NCBI GenBank assembly: GCA_946482375.1
Contig: CAMLRH010000075.1
Location: forward strand, 1-9,901
Length of the DNA: 9,901 bases
DNA from: an uncultured Caulobacteraceae bacterium
Lineage (GTDB): Bacteria; Pseudomonadota; Alphaproteobacteria; Caulobacterales; Caulobacteraceae
Direction of reading: 5' to 3'
Shown here: positions 1 through 6,732 of the stretch, piece by piece
Layout of the letters: each line of letters opens with the position of its first letter
Numbering within the stretch: position 1 is the stretch's first letter
Position numbers and translations under genes: made by a program
The notes under the pieces: generated by a model
Seen by the model: only the letters and a program-made list of their open reading frames with translations
Told to the model about the DNA's origin: nothing
Databases searched by the model: none

Positions 1-162
1 GCGCTGCTGATCGTCGGCGCGCTGTTCCTGCTGCTCTACCTGACGGGCATGGCGCTGGGCGTGGCCGTCATCGGCGTGCTCATCATCGGGGCCATCGTCG
101 GCGCCTTCTGGCTGTCGCTGAAGATGCAGCGGCGGCGAAACAGCGTCAGCCGCTACCGATAA
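1..162 (+). CDS. C-terminal part of a small membrane protein (partial, 5' end outside window)
   Basis: An open frame runs from base 1 to a TAA at 160-162 and gives 53 residues of a protein that starts before the window. The visible part is almost wholly hydrophobic. It holds two likely membrane helices (about residues 2-16 and 18-40) separated by a Thr-Gly turn, then a basic tail with the cluster QRRRN, which by the positive-inside rule should lie in the cytoplasm. Codon choice (G or C in third position) matches the neighbouring genes. I do not recognise the family, and too little remains to name it. Its last 17 bases overlap the end of the convergent transporter gene on the other strand. Confidence 0.6.
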   Translation, partial: ALLIVGALFLLLYLTGMALGVAVIGVLIIGAIVGAFWLSLKMQRRRNSVSRYR

Positions 163-982
163 GCACGGCCGCGCCCGCCGCGATGGCGGCGATGCCGGCA
201 AAGCGGCCGGCCGTCAGCTTTTCCTTGAGCACGAAGACGGCAATGGCGGTCGCGAACAGGATCGAGGTTTCGCGCAGGGCCGCGAGCCTCGGCGTATCGG
301 CCATACGGAAGGCGGAGAGCGCCAGGCTGTAGGTCAGGATCGACAGCGCGCCCGCGATCAGCCCCGGCTTCCACTCGCTGCGCGCGGCGATAAGGAACCT
401 CGGCCCGCGCCACAGGGCAAACAGCAGGCTGATGCCGGCGCCCAGAGTGAGGAACACCCAGACGATGTAGCTCAGCGCCGAGGGCGCGGCGCGCACCCCT
501 TGCGCGTCGATGACCGTGTAGACCGCGATGCACCCGCCCGTCGCCAGCGCCCAGCCTAGCGAGGCGCGGGTGACGTGCCGCCCGAGCGCCACCGCCAGCA
601 CGCCGACCGAAACCAGCGCCACGCCGATCGCCACCAGCGGGCTGATCGGCTCATCGAAGAGAAGCACCGCCGCGGCCGCCGCCAGCGCCGGCGCGACGCC
701 CCGCAGGATCGGATAGGCCACACTCATGTCGGCGGCCTCGAAGGCCTTGATGAGGCAGATCAGGTAGACGAGGTGCGTCGCCCAACTCATCGCCACCCAG
801 CCCCACGCGCCGTGCGGAAGCTCGACGAAGAAGGCCAGCGGCAGGATCAGGATCGCCGAGAAGCCGTCGATCAGCGCCCGGCTCGACATCTTATCCTGGC
901 CGGACTTGAGGATGGCGTTGACCATCGCGTGCAGCGCGCCGGAGGCCACCATCATCAGCGAGGCGAGCTGAACTGTCGTCAT
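146..982 (-). CDS. EamA/DMT-family transporter
   Basis: A 278-residue inner-membrane protein of the drug/metabolite transporter superfamily (EamA-type), the usual length for this family. About ten hydrophobic segments can be counted (roughly residues 4-24, 36-53, 62-81, 88-109, 115-133, 143-160, 169-190, 205-225, 238-254 and 261-276). The two halves show the internal repeat expected of EamA pairs. The first half has AADMSVAYPILRG (83-95) and the second has ADTPRLAALRETS (228-240), each followed by a helix and an E-P or E-K-L pair (EPIS near 111, KEKL near 253). The substrate cannot be told from sequence; the family exports or imports small metabolites. The ATG at 982 is chosen because the long upstream extension lies inside the peptidase gene in another frame. 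It starts 32 bases after the stop of the upstream S9 peptidase and probably shares its transcript. No clear Shine-Dalgarno sequence is seen. Its end overlaps the convergent gene by 17 bases. Confidence 0.85.
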   Translation of the reverse strand: MTTVQLASLMMVASGALHAMVNAILKSGQDKMSSRALIDGFSAILILPLAFFVELPHGAWGWVAMSWATHLVYLICLIKAFEAADMSVAYPILRGVAPALAAAAAVLLFDEPISPLVAIGVALVSVGVLAVALGRHVTRASLGWALATGGCIAVYTVIDAQGVRAAPSALSYIVWVFLTLGAGISLLFALWRGPRFLIAARSEWKPGLIAGALSILTYSLALSAFRMADTPRLAALRETSILFATAIAVFVLKEKLTAGRFAGIAAIAAGAAVLIGSG

Positions 983-1014
983 GGCCCAGCTAAATCGGGC
1001 CGACGCGGCGCTCG

Positions 1015-2943
1015 TCAATCCACCGGGTTGTGCTTTTCCACGAAGGCGACGGCGGCGTTGAGCATCTGCTGCCGCGTATCGCCCCGCGACAGCCAGTGGT
1101 CCTCGCCCTTGAGGGTGACCAGCTCCACCGGCTTGTCCGCCGCGCGAAGGGCGCGCTCCATCTTCCTGCTTTGCTCGTAGGGCACGACGGTGTCGTCCTT
1201 GCCGTGGATCAGGAGGATCGGCGCGTCCGCCCGCTCGGCGAGCCTGGCGGGCGAAAAGGCCTTCGGATCGGCGCCCATCTCCTCGCGCCAGTGGCGCATG
1301 ACGGCGCTTGAATAGCCGCTCTTGTGGCGATCGTACTCGAGCATGTCGGGCAGGTCGGTGACGCCCGCCACGGAAACGGCGCAGCGGTAGAGGCCGTTCT
1401 GGATCGTCACCCCGGCCAGCGCCGCATAACCGCCGTAGCTGGCCCCGACGATGCAGGTGCGCTTTGGATCGACGATGCCCTCGCGGGCGAGCGCGGCGAG
1501 GCCGTCCGAGATGTCGGTCTGCATCTTGCGGCCCCACTCGCCCTCGCCGGCGTTGCGGAATTCCAGGCCATAGCCGGTCGAGCCCCGGAAGTTTGGCTGG
1601 AAGACCGCGTAGCCGCCGCTGGCGAAGGCCTGCACCCACCAGTCGAAGTCGGGATAGTCGCGCGCCGCCGGCCCGCCGTGGGGCAGCACGACCAGCGGCA
1701 GGTTCTTCGCCGCGCCCCCCGGCGGCAGGGTCAGCACGCCTTCCATCTCCAGGCCGTCGGCGGCCTTGTAGGCGAAGATGCGCATCGGCCCGACCGCCTC
1801 GGGCTTCACCATGGGATAGCTGTAGCCCACCCGGTCGGCCTTGCCGGTGCGCAGGTCGACCAGCCACCAGCTGCCGGAATCGCCGACACCGGAGGTGTGG
1901 ACGATCAGCCGGTCGAAGGCGTCGTTCCAGGACACGAGGCGGGCGTTGAGGTCGGCGAAGGGCTTGAGCGCCGCGTTGACCTGCGCCTGCCTGGCCGGAT
2001 CGAACAGCACCGGCGTCGGCCGCGACGCGTCGCGCACGAAGCCCAGCATCAGGCCTGTGCGGCGGTCGACGATGGTGTCGCGGATGGATTCCTCGCCGAG
2101 GATTTCGCTCGCCGCACCGCCGGCGATCGGCGCCTCCATCCAGAGCCGGGCCTCGTCCTCGTCCGGCACGTTGAAGATGACCGTGCCGGGCGTGCGGCCG
2201 CCGCTGATCAGTTCGACGTTCCCCAGCCTGTCGATGCCCTCCCCCAGCCCCGGACCGGTCTCGCCGCCGCGTACACGCCAGGCGCCGGAGCGGTCGTCGA
2301 AGTCGAGTGTCGCGACGATCTCGCCCTCGCTCACCAGCCAGTCGCGATGAAGTCCGTCCTTCCCCGGACCTCGGGAAATCATCTGGTGACCGCCGGTGTC
2401 GAGATCGACGCGGTAGAGGTCCGGGTGGCCCTTGTCGAAGAAGTAGACGTCGCCCTTGGACTTCGCGAGCGTGATGGCGCCGAAGTAGCCGTACCAGCGG
2501 CCGCGCTCCTGATGGTAGCCGTACTCCCCCCAGATGCCGTTGCCCGCCGCGCCCTTGGTCAGCAGCGGCTTCGCCTCCTGGGTTTTCACGTCGATGACAA
2601 CGGCGTGGCCGATCTCGTACTTGGTCACGCCGAAGTTCGGACCGAGCGCATAGGCGGCGCTGCCGATGACGATGGTCTTGTCCTCGCCCGCCCAGTCGAG
2701 GCGGCGGATCTTGGCGTCGCCGAGGTCGGAGACCAGGATCGGCTTGCCGTCGGGACCGACCACCGCCAGCTTCCGCGCCTCGCCGACCGTGCCGACGATG
2801 GCGTAGCGGTCGCCGGACGGAGACAGCGAAACGGCCTCCACGCCCGGCAGCTGGCCGTAGGCCTTGAGCGGCGGCGGCCCGGCGGCCGCCGACGTCGCAA
2901 CGCCCGCCGCCCAGATGGCGAGCGCGAACCAGATGCTACGCAA
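1015..2943 (-). CDS. Secreted S9-family (prolyl oligopeptidase-type) serine peptidase with intact catalytic triad
   Basis: A 642-residue exported peptidase. Residues 1-21 form a Sec signal peptide (hydrophobic core FALAIWAAGV, Ala-rich cleavage region), so the mature enzyme should act in the periplasm or outside the cell. Residues 25-390 fit the divergent beta-propeller of the S9 family, and 390-642 form an alpha/beta-hydrolase domain. The domain shows HGGP at 422-425 (oxyanion region), GASYGGY with the nucleophile Ser502, HGKDDTVVP with Asp584, and EDHW with His616. The complete triad supports real peptidase activity, probably on short peptides; the specificity (dipeptidyl, acylaminoacyl or prolyl) cannot be read from sequence. 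The start is a TTG at 2943, supported by a strong GGGGGAGGGG ribosome-binding site and by the signal peptide beginning there; no in-frame ATG lies before about residue 269. It follows its paralogue by 30 bases and precedes the EamA transporter by 32 bases, so the three genes look like an operon. Confidence 0.92.
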   Translation of the reverse strand: MRSIWFALAIWAAGVATSAAAGPPPLKAYGQLPGVEAVSLSPSGDRYAIVGTVGEARKLAVVGPDGKPILVSDLGDAKIRRLDWAGEDKTIVIGSAAYALGPNFGVTKYEIGHAVVIDVKTQEAKPLLTKGAAGNGIWGEYGYHQERGRWYGYFGAITLAKSKGDVYFFDKGHPDLYRVDLDTGGHQMISRGPGKDGLHRDWLVSEGEIVATLDFDDRSGAWRVRGGETGPGLGEGIDRLGNVELISGGRTPGTVIFNVPDEDEARLWMEAPIAGGAASEILGEESIRDTIVDRRTGLMLGFVRDASRPTPVLFDPARQAQVNAALKPFADLNARLVSWNDAFDRLIVHTSGVGDSGSWWLVDLRTGKADRVGYSYPMVKPEAVGPMRIFAYKAADGLEMEGVLTLPPGGAAKNLPLVVLPHGGPAARDYPDFDWWVQAFASGGYAVFQPNFRGSTGYGLEFRNAGEGEWGRKMQTDISDGLAALAREGIVDPKRTCIVGASYGGYAALAGVTIQNGLYRCAVSVAGVTDLPDMLEYDRHKSGYSSAVMRHWREEMGADPKAFSPARLAERADAPILLIHGKDDTVVPYEQSRKMERALRAADKPVELVTLKGEDHWLSRGDTRQQMLNAAVAFVEKHNPVD

Positions 2944-2949
2944 AAAATG

Positions 2950-2959
2950 CCCCTCCCCC
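2950..2959 (-). promoter_or_regulatory. Ribosome binding site deciding the TTG start of the second S9 peptidase
   Basis: On the minus strand the sequence GGGGGAGGGG lies 6 bases before the TTG at 2943, with its GGAG core 9 bases away. This purine run is the strongest Shine-Dalgarno match among the genes in the window. It lies inside the 30-base gap after the TGA of the upstream paralogue. It justifies TTG as the start, and a strong site may offset the weak start codon. Confidence 0.65.
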
Positions 2960-2973
2960 GAAGGACCGGCGCA

Positions 2974-4917
2974 TCATGTCGCCGGGTTATGCTTCTCCAC
3001 GAAGGCCACGGCCGCCCGCAGCATCGCAAGGCGAGTGTCTTCCCGTGACAACCAGTGATCCTCGCCCGCAAGCTCGAGGAATTCAACCGGCTTGCCGGCG
3101 TCCCGCAGCGCGCGTTCCATGAAGCGGCTCTGCTCGGGCGGGACCTCGGTGTCGTCCTTGCCGTGGATGAGCAGGACGGGGGCGTCGGCGCGGGCGGCGA
3201 AACGGGCGGGCGAGACGGCCGCCAATTCTTCCTCGGTGCCAACCTCGGCGCGGAAGCTGCGGAGGCCCGCGCTGACGCGGCCGACCTTGTAGCCCAGCCA
3301 GTTGCGCATCTTCGGCAGGTCGCTCATCGGCGCGACGGCGACGGCGCAGCGGTAGATGTCCTGCTGCAGGGTGACCCCCGCCAGCGCGGCGTAGCCGCCG
3401 TAGGCCTGGCCCCTGATGCAGACGCGCTTCGCATCGACGATCCCGCGTTTGGCCAGTTCGGCCACGCCGTCGGAGATGTCGGTCTGCATCTTTCGGCCCC
3501 ACTGGCGGTCGCCCGCCTCGCGGAACTCGGCGCCGTAGCCTTCGGAGCCACGGAAGTTGGGCTGGAAGACCGCGTAGCCCTTCGAGGCGAACGCCTGCGC
3601 CTGCCAGTCGAACTCGGGGTAGTCGCGCTCGGCCGGGCCGTCGTGGGGCATGACGAGAAGCGGCAGATCCTTCGCCTCCCTGCCCGGCGGCAGGGTCAGG
3701 ACGCCTTCGATGTCGAGCCCGTCGGAGGCCTGGTACTTGACCACCTGCACGGGCCCGACGTCGGCGGAGCGCACGCGGGGGTAGGATCGGCCGATGTCGG
3801 TGGCCTTGCCGGTGGGGATGTCGACGAACCACCAGGTGCCGGAGTCGCCCGCCCCGTCGGTCTGCACCAGGAAGCGGTCGAAGGCCTGACTCCAGGACAT
3901 CAGCCGCACGTTCTTGCCGGGAAAGGCCAGCATGGCCGCGCGCACCCGGTCCTGTGCGTTCTCGTCGAAGAAGCGGTTGTCGGGGCGGTCGGCGTCGCGG
4001 CGATAGCCAATGAAGATGTTGCTGGCCGGGTTGCGGTACTGCTCGGCGATGCGCACGCCACGGAAGAGGATCAGCTTCTCGCCCGTCTCAGTCCGCGTCT
4101 CGATCCAGGCGTCCTCGCCCTCGGGCGCGCGTTCGCGATAGATGACCGTGCCTTCGGTGCGGCCCTTGCCCGCCAGCAGGGTGTCGCCGAACTGGTCGAC
4201 GCCCTGGGCGATAACCTTGCGTTCGGCGTTGCGCACGCGCCAGCCGCCGCCCCGGTTGTCGTACTCGAAGATGGCGGCGATCTCGCCGTCGGCGCCGACA
4301 ACCCAGCTCTTCACCGTGTCGCCCGCGTCGTCCTCGGCCATCAGCTTCGCCCCGCCCGTATCGAGATCGACGCGGAAGAGGTCGGGGTGGTTGTCCTTGA
4401 AGATGTAGCGGTTGGCGGTCTGCGACTTGAGGAACCTCAGGCCGCCGAGGAAGGCGTACCAACGGCCGCCGACCTGCCGGACGCCGTGGTAGCCCCAGAC
4501 GCCGTTGCCGCTCTCGCCGCCGTCGGCCAGCGCCCAGAAGTTCTTGCCGGTCTTGAGGTTGAGGACCAGCGCCTGACCGACCTCGTACTTGAGCAGCTTG
4601 AAGCGGGGGCCAAGCCCCATGGCCTTGCTGGTGAAGACGATCAGATGCTCGTCGCCGGCCCAGGCGATGTCGCGGACCTTGTGGTCCTCCAGCGGCGCGA
4701 CCATCACCGGCTTGCCGCCGGACTCGATGACGACGAGCCGGCGTGTGCCCTCGACCTCGCCGACGATGGCGTAATGCTTTCCGGACGGCGCGAGCGCGGC
4801 CATGTCGACGCCCGGCAGCTTGCCGTAGGCTTCGAGCGGCGGCGCGGCCATCGCCGGCGCCGCGATCAGGACAGCAAAGGCGGCCGCCAGCGCGGCGGCG
4901 CAACGCGACAACATCAT
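2974..4917 (-). CDS. Secreted S9-family peptidase homologue lacking the catalytic serine (probable pseudo-peptidase)
   Basis: A 647-residue paralogue of the downstream peptidase, similar from end to end. Compare LEAYGKLPGV (28-37) with LKAYGQLPGV in the other, and the shared ends FVEKHNPAT and FVEKHNPVD. A Sec signal peptide (residues 1-24, cleavage near PAMA/A) is followed by a beta-propeller-like region (about 28-390) and an alpha/beta-hydrolase domain (about 391-647). The Asp (HGKDDTEVP, Asp589) and His (EDHW, His621) remain. The nucleophile elbow reads GQAYGGY, with Ala505 (codon GCC, plus-strand 3403-3405) where serine should be, and the HGGP motif has become HDGP (425-428). The frame is intact, so this is a pseudoenzyme candidate, not a decayed gene. 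ATG at 4917 (or the adjacent 4914) is chosen because the signal peptide starts there; the upstream open frame runs into the greA promoter region. A weak GGGGA lies before the start. A possible promoter upstream (minus-strand TTGATC at 4970-4965, CATAGT at 4945-4940, 19-base spacer) is poor. Confidence 0.9.
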   Translation of the reverse strand: MMLSRCAAALAAAFAVLIAAPAMAAPPLEAYGKLPGVDMAALAPSGKHYAIVGEVEGTRRLVVIESGGKPVMVAPLEDHKVRDIAWAGDEHLIVFTSKAMGLGPRFKLLKYEVGQALVLNLKTGKNFWALADGGESGNGVWGYHGVRQVGGRWYAFLGGLRFLKSQTANRYIFKDNHPDLFRVDLDTGGAKLMAEDDAGDTVKSWVVGADGEIAAIFEYDNRGGGWRVRNAERKVIAQGVDQFGDTLLAGKGRTEGTVIYRERAPEGEDAWIETRTETGEKLILFRGVRIAEQYRNPASNIFIGYRRDADRPDNRFFDENAQDRVRAAMLAFPGKNVRLMSWSQAFDRFLVQTDGAGDSGTWWFVDIPTGKATDIGRSYPRVRSADVGPVQVVKYQASDGLDIEGVLTLPPGREAKDLPLLVMPHDGPAERDYPEFDWQAQAFASKGYAVFQPNFRGSEGYGAEFREAGDRQWGRKMQTDISDGVAELAKRGIVDAKRVCIRGQAYGGYAALAGVTLQQDIYRCAVAVAPMSDLPKMRNWLGYKVGRVSAGLRSFRAEVGTEEELAAVSPARFAARADAPVLLIHGKDDTEVPPEQSRFMERALRDAGKPVEFLELAGEDHWLSREDTRLAMLRAAVAFVEKHNPAT

Positions 4918-5002
4918 TTTCCCCGAGCTTGCAGCGCTAACTATGTTCACACGCGATGGGTGAGGATCAAGGCGACATTCCGCTGCATTGCAGCAGGGGA
5001 AC

Positions 5003-5031
5003 TTGAAGTTTCGGGGCGTCCGGACTAGTCT
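5003..5031 (+). promoter_or_regulatory. Candidate sigma-70-type promoter for greA
   Basis: TTGAAG at 5003-5008 and TAGTCT at 5026-5031 are separated by 17 bases, the best-spaced pair I find in the 184-base region between the divergent peptidase and greA genes. Transcription would begin near 5038, leaving a leader of about 60 bases before the greA ATG. The -35 hexamer lies in a small perfect palindrome (AACTT-G-AAGTT, 5000-5010). The -10 lies near the middle of the larger palindrome described separately. This is a visual match only. Confidence 0.35.
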
Positions 5032-5040
5032 CGACGCCCC
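5013..5040. repeat. 28-base imperfect palindrome over the greA promoter (possible operator)
   Basis: The outer arms GGGGCGTC (5013-5020) and GACGCCCC (5033-5040) are perfect inverted copies. The perfect palindrome GACTAGTC (5023-5030) shares exactly the same centre, between 5026 and 5027. Twelve of fourteen base pairs across 28 bases are symmetrical; only 5021/5032 and 5022/5031 do not match. It covers the candidate -10 of greA, so it could be an operator for a dimeric regulator. A hairpin acting in RNA would need transcription to start further upstream or on the other strand. Confidence 0.55.
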
Positions 5041-5101
5041 CGGACGACAGCGCCCGCGGCCGGAATCACCTCTCAGGGCGAACGAGCTCAATAATCCGCC
5101 A

Positions 5102-5575
5102 ATGGAAAAAGTGCCGATGACCGCCGAGGGCTACCAGGCCCTCGACGAAGAACTGAAGCGTTTGAAGACGGTGGAACGGCCCGCGGTTATCGCGGCCATC
5201 GCCGAAGCACGCGCGCATGGCGACCTCAGCGAAAACGCCGAATACCACGCCGCCAAGGACCGTCAGGGCTGGATCGAAGGCCGCATCGCCGAGATCGAGG
5301 ACAAGATGGCCCGCGCCCAGGTCATCGACGTATCGCGTCTGTCTGGCGGACAGGTGAAGTTCGGCGCCACGGTCAGCGTGGTCGACGAGGACACCGAAGA
5401 GGAGTCCCGCTACCAGATCGTCGGCGAGCACGAAGCCGACGTGAAGAGCGGCCGCATCTCGCTGACCTCGCCGCTGTCGCGCGCCATGATCGGCAAGGAA
5501 GTGGGCGATGTCGTCGAGGTGAACACCCCCGGGGGCGTGAAGGCCTACGAGATCCTCAAGGTCGAGTGGGTCTAG
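5102..5575 (+). CDS. greA: Transcription elongation factor GreA
   Basis: A 157-residue protein, the standard GreA length. GreA binds the secondary channel of RNA polymerase and stimulates cleavage of backtracked RNA, rescuing stalled complexes. Residues 1-75 form the N-terminal coiled coil. The tip motif [16 protein letters not shown] (40-55) carries Asp41 and Glu44, at the same numbers as the acidic residues that GreA places at the polymerase active site. Residues 81-157 form the FKBP-like C-terminal domain, including the signature [14 protein letters not shown] (123-136). The ATG at 5102 is chosen because it gives the standard N-terminus ([12 protein letters not shown]); the upstream extension in this frame runs into the promoter region. 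There is no strong Shine-Dalgarno sequence before it. The gene is divergent from the S9 peptidase pair and is followed at 12 bases by a REP-like double hairpin, which may end or stabilise its transcript. Confidence 0.97.
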   Translation: MEKVPMTAEGYQALDEELKRLKTVERPAVIAAIAEARAHGDLSENAEYHAAKDRQGWIEGRIAEIEDKMARAQVIDVSRLSGGQVKFGATVSVVDEDTEEESRYQIVGEHEADVKSGRISLTSPLSRAMIGKEVGDVVEVNTPGGVKAYEILKVEWV

Positions 5576-5587
5576 GCTTCCCCTGAT

Positions 5588-5686
5588 CGTCATCCCCCGG
5601 CGAAGTCCGGGGGACCTAAGCGGCCTAGCCCATCACGCACCACGGTCTGGGTCCCCCGGATCGCCTACGGCGACCGTGGGATGACG
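5588..5686. repeat. REP/BIME-like double-hairpin repeat, copy A
   Basis: A 99-base palindromic element between greA and the ELM1-family gene. Outer arms CGTCATCCC (5588-5596) and GGGATGACG (5678-5686) are perfect inverted copies. Inside are two hairpins. The first is TCCCCCGG (5593-5600) with CCGGGGGA (5607-5614) and a 6-base loop. The second has the stem TCGCC (5661-5665) with GGCGA (5669-5673), flanked by further pairing. CCGGGGGACC (5607-5616) also pairs with GGTCCCCCGG (5650-5659), so the whole unit can fold as one long hairpin or as two. Copy B at 8225-8321 shares the ends and the layout. It may also end the greA transcript, but no T-run follows, so I do not call it a terminator. Confidence 0.75.
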
Positions 5687-5715
5687 CGGTGGGTAGATGA
5701 CGAGTATGTGGGGTC

Positions 5716-6702
5716 GTGGCTAACCAAACCGCACCGCTGACCATCTGGGCCGTCTCGGACGGTCGCGCCGGTATCGAGGGCCAGGTCGTCGGCATGGCCG
5801 AGGCGCTGGCCAAACAGCGCAAGGCTACCGTCGAGATCAAGCGGATCGGCTGGAAGGACTGGACCGGGCGCCTGCCGTGGTGGCTGGTCCCCTTCCCGTC
5901 CCGCTGGCTGACGCCGGAAAGCGAAATCGCGCCGCCTTGGCCCGACGTCCTGGTCGCCGCCGGCCGCGCCACCCTGCCCGTTTCCATGCGCATCCGCCGC
6001 TGGTCGAAGCGGAAGACCTTCGTCGTCCAGCTGCAGGACCCGCGCTGTTCGCCGCGCCACTTCGACGTGGTGGTGCCGCCGCTGCACGATCGGCTGAGTG
6101 GTGAGAACGTCATCCCCATCACCGGCTCGCCGCACCGGGTGACTGCGGCACGGCTGAACAAGGACTATCGCCGCTTTGCGAAACGGATCGAGCCGCTGCC
6201 GCAGCCACGCGTGGCGGTGCTGATCGGCGGCAAATCGAAGGGCTTCGACCTTTCAGTCGGGCGGGCCGGGCAGATGGCCCGCGAAATCCGCCTGCCGCTG
6301 GAGCAGGAGGGCGGCTCGCTCTTGATGACCTTCTCTCGCCGCACGCCCGACGAGGCCAAGGAAGCTTTGCGCGAGGGCTTGAAGGACCTGCCTGGCATCA
6401 TCTGGGACGGCGAGGGCGAGAACCCCTATTTCGCCTTCCTCGCCGGCGCGGACTACATCCTGGTCACCGAGGACTCGACCAACATGGCAACCGAGGCGGC
6501 GGCGACGGGCAAGCCGGTCTTCATCCTCCGCATGGAAGGCCGCAGCCACAAGTTCCGCCTGTTCCACGAGACGCTGGAGCGCCACGGCGCCGCGCGGCCT
6601 TACGGCGGCGGCTTCCACCGCTGGACCTACGAGCCGCTGCAGGAAACCGAGCGGGCGGCCAAGGAAATCTGGCGCCGCTTCGATGCTCACCGGACTCGGT
6701 GA
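5716..6702 (+). CDS. ELM1-family protein (Mito_fiss_Elm1, formerly DUF1022)
   Basis: A 328-residue protein of the family named after plant ELM1, which takes part in mitochondrial division; the role of the bacterial members is not established. Features typical of the family are SDGRAGIEGQ (14-23) near the N-terminus, QLQDPR (105-110), GGKSKGF (171-177) at the start of the second half, and TEDSTNMATEAAATGKPVF (251-269). The two-half layout and the last motif (acidic/Ser patch, Glu, Gly-Lys-Pro) recall GT-B glycosyltransferases, which fits a nucleotide-sugar-related fold but does not prove one. No signal peptide or clear membrane segment is seen. The start is GTG at 5716, the first start codon after an in-frame stop at 5698-5700; a later start would lose the SDGRAG motif. 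A GGGG run lies very close to it. trxB follows after 30 bases and probably shares the transcript. Confidence 0.85.
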   Translation: MANQTAPLTIWAVSDGRAGIEGQVVGMAEALAKQRKATVEIKRIGWKDWTGRLPWWLVPFPSRWLTPESEIAPPWPDVLVAAGRATLPVSMRIRRWSKRKTFVVQLQDPRCSPRHFDVVVPPLHDRLSGENVIPITGSPHRVTAARLNKDYRRFAKRIEPLPQPRVAVLIGGKSKGFDLSVGRAGQMAREIRLPLEQEGGSLLMTFSRRTPDEAKEALREGLKDLPGIIWDGEGENPYFAFLAGADYILVTEDSTNMATEAAATGKPVFILRMEGRSHKFRLFHETLERHGAARPYGGGFHRWTYEPLQETERAAKEIWRRFDAHRTR

Positions 6703-6732
6703 GCGCCGGAATCATCGCTACATAGTTTCGTC

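Noticed and set aside
1324..3048. Long open frame of 574 codons on the plus strand, antisense to the second S9 peptidase
   Set aside because: It lies opposite a gene with a complete catalytic triad and signal peptide. Long antisense frames are expected in GC-rich coding DNA, and its translation shows no recognisable domain.
2974..4917. First S9 copy as a decayed pseudogene
   Set aside because: The frame is complete, with no frameshift or early stop, and motifs outside the serine and HGGP sites are well kept. Loss of activity without gene decay fits better.
3055..5028. Long open frame of 657 codons on the plus strand, antisense to the first S9 peptidase
   Set aside because: Same reason: it mirrors the codon bias of the real gene, has an Ala/Gly/Val/Asp-rich translation without motifs, and would run into the greA promoter region.
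4918..5091. Extension of the first S9 peptidase to a start at 5091
   Set aside because: The extra 58 residues are not conserved-looking and would put the signal peptide inside the protein. The ATG at 4917 places the signal peptide at the N-terminus.
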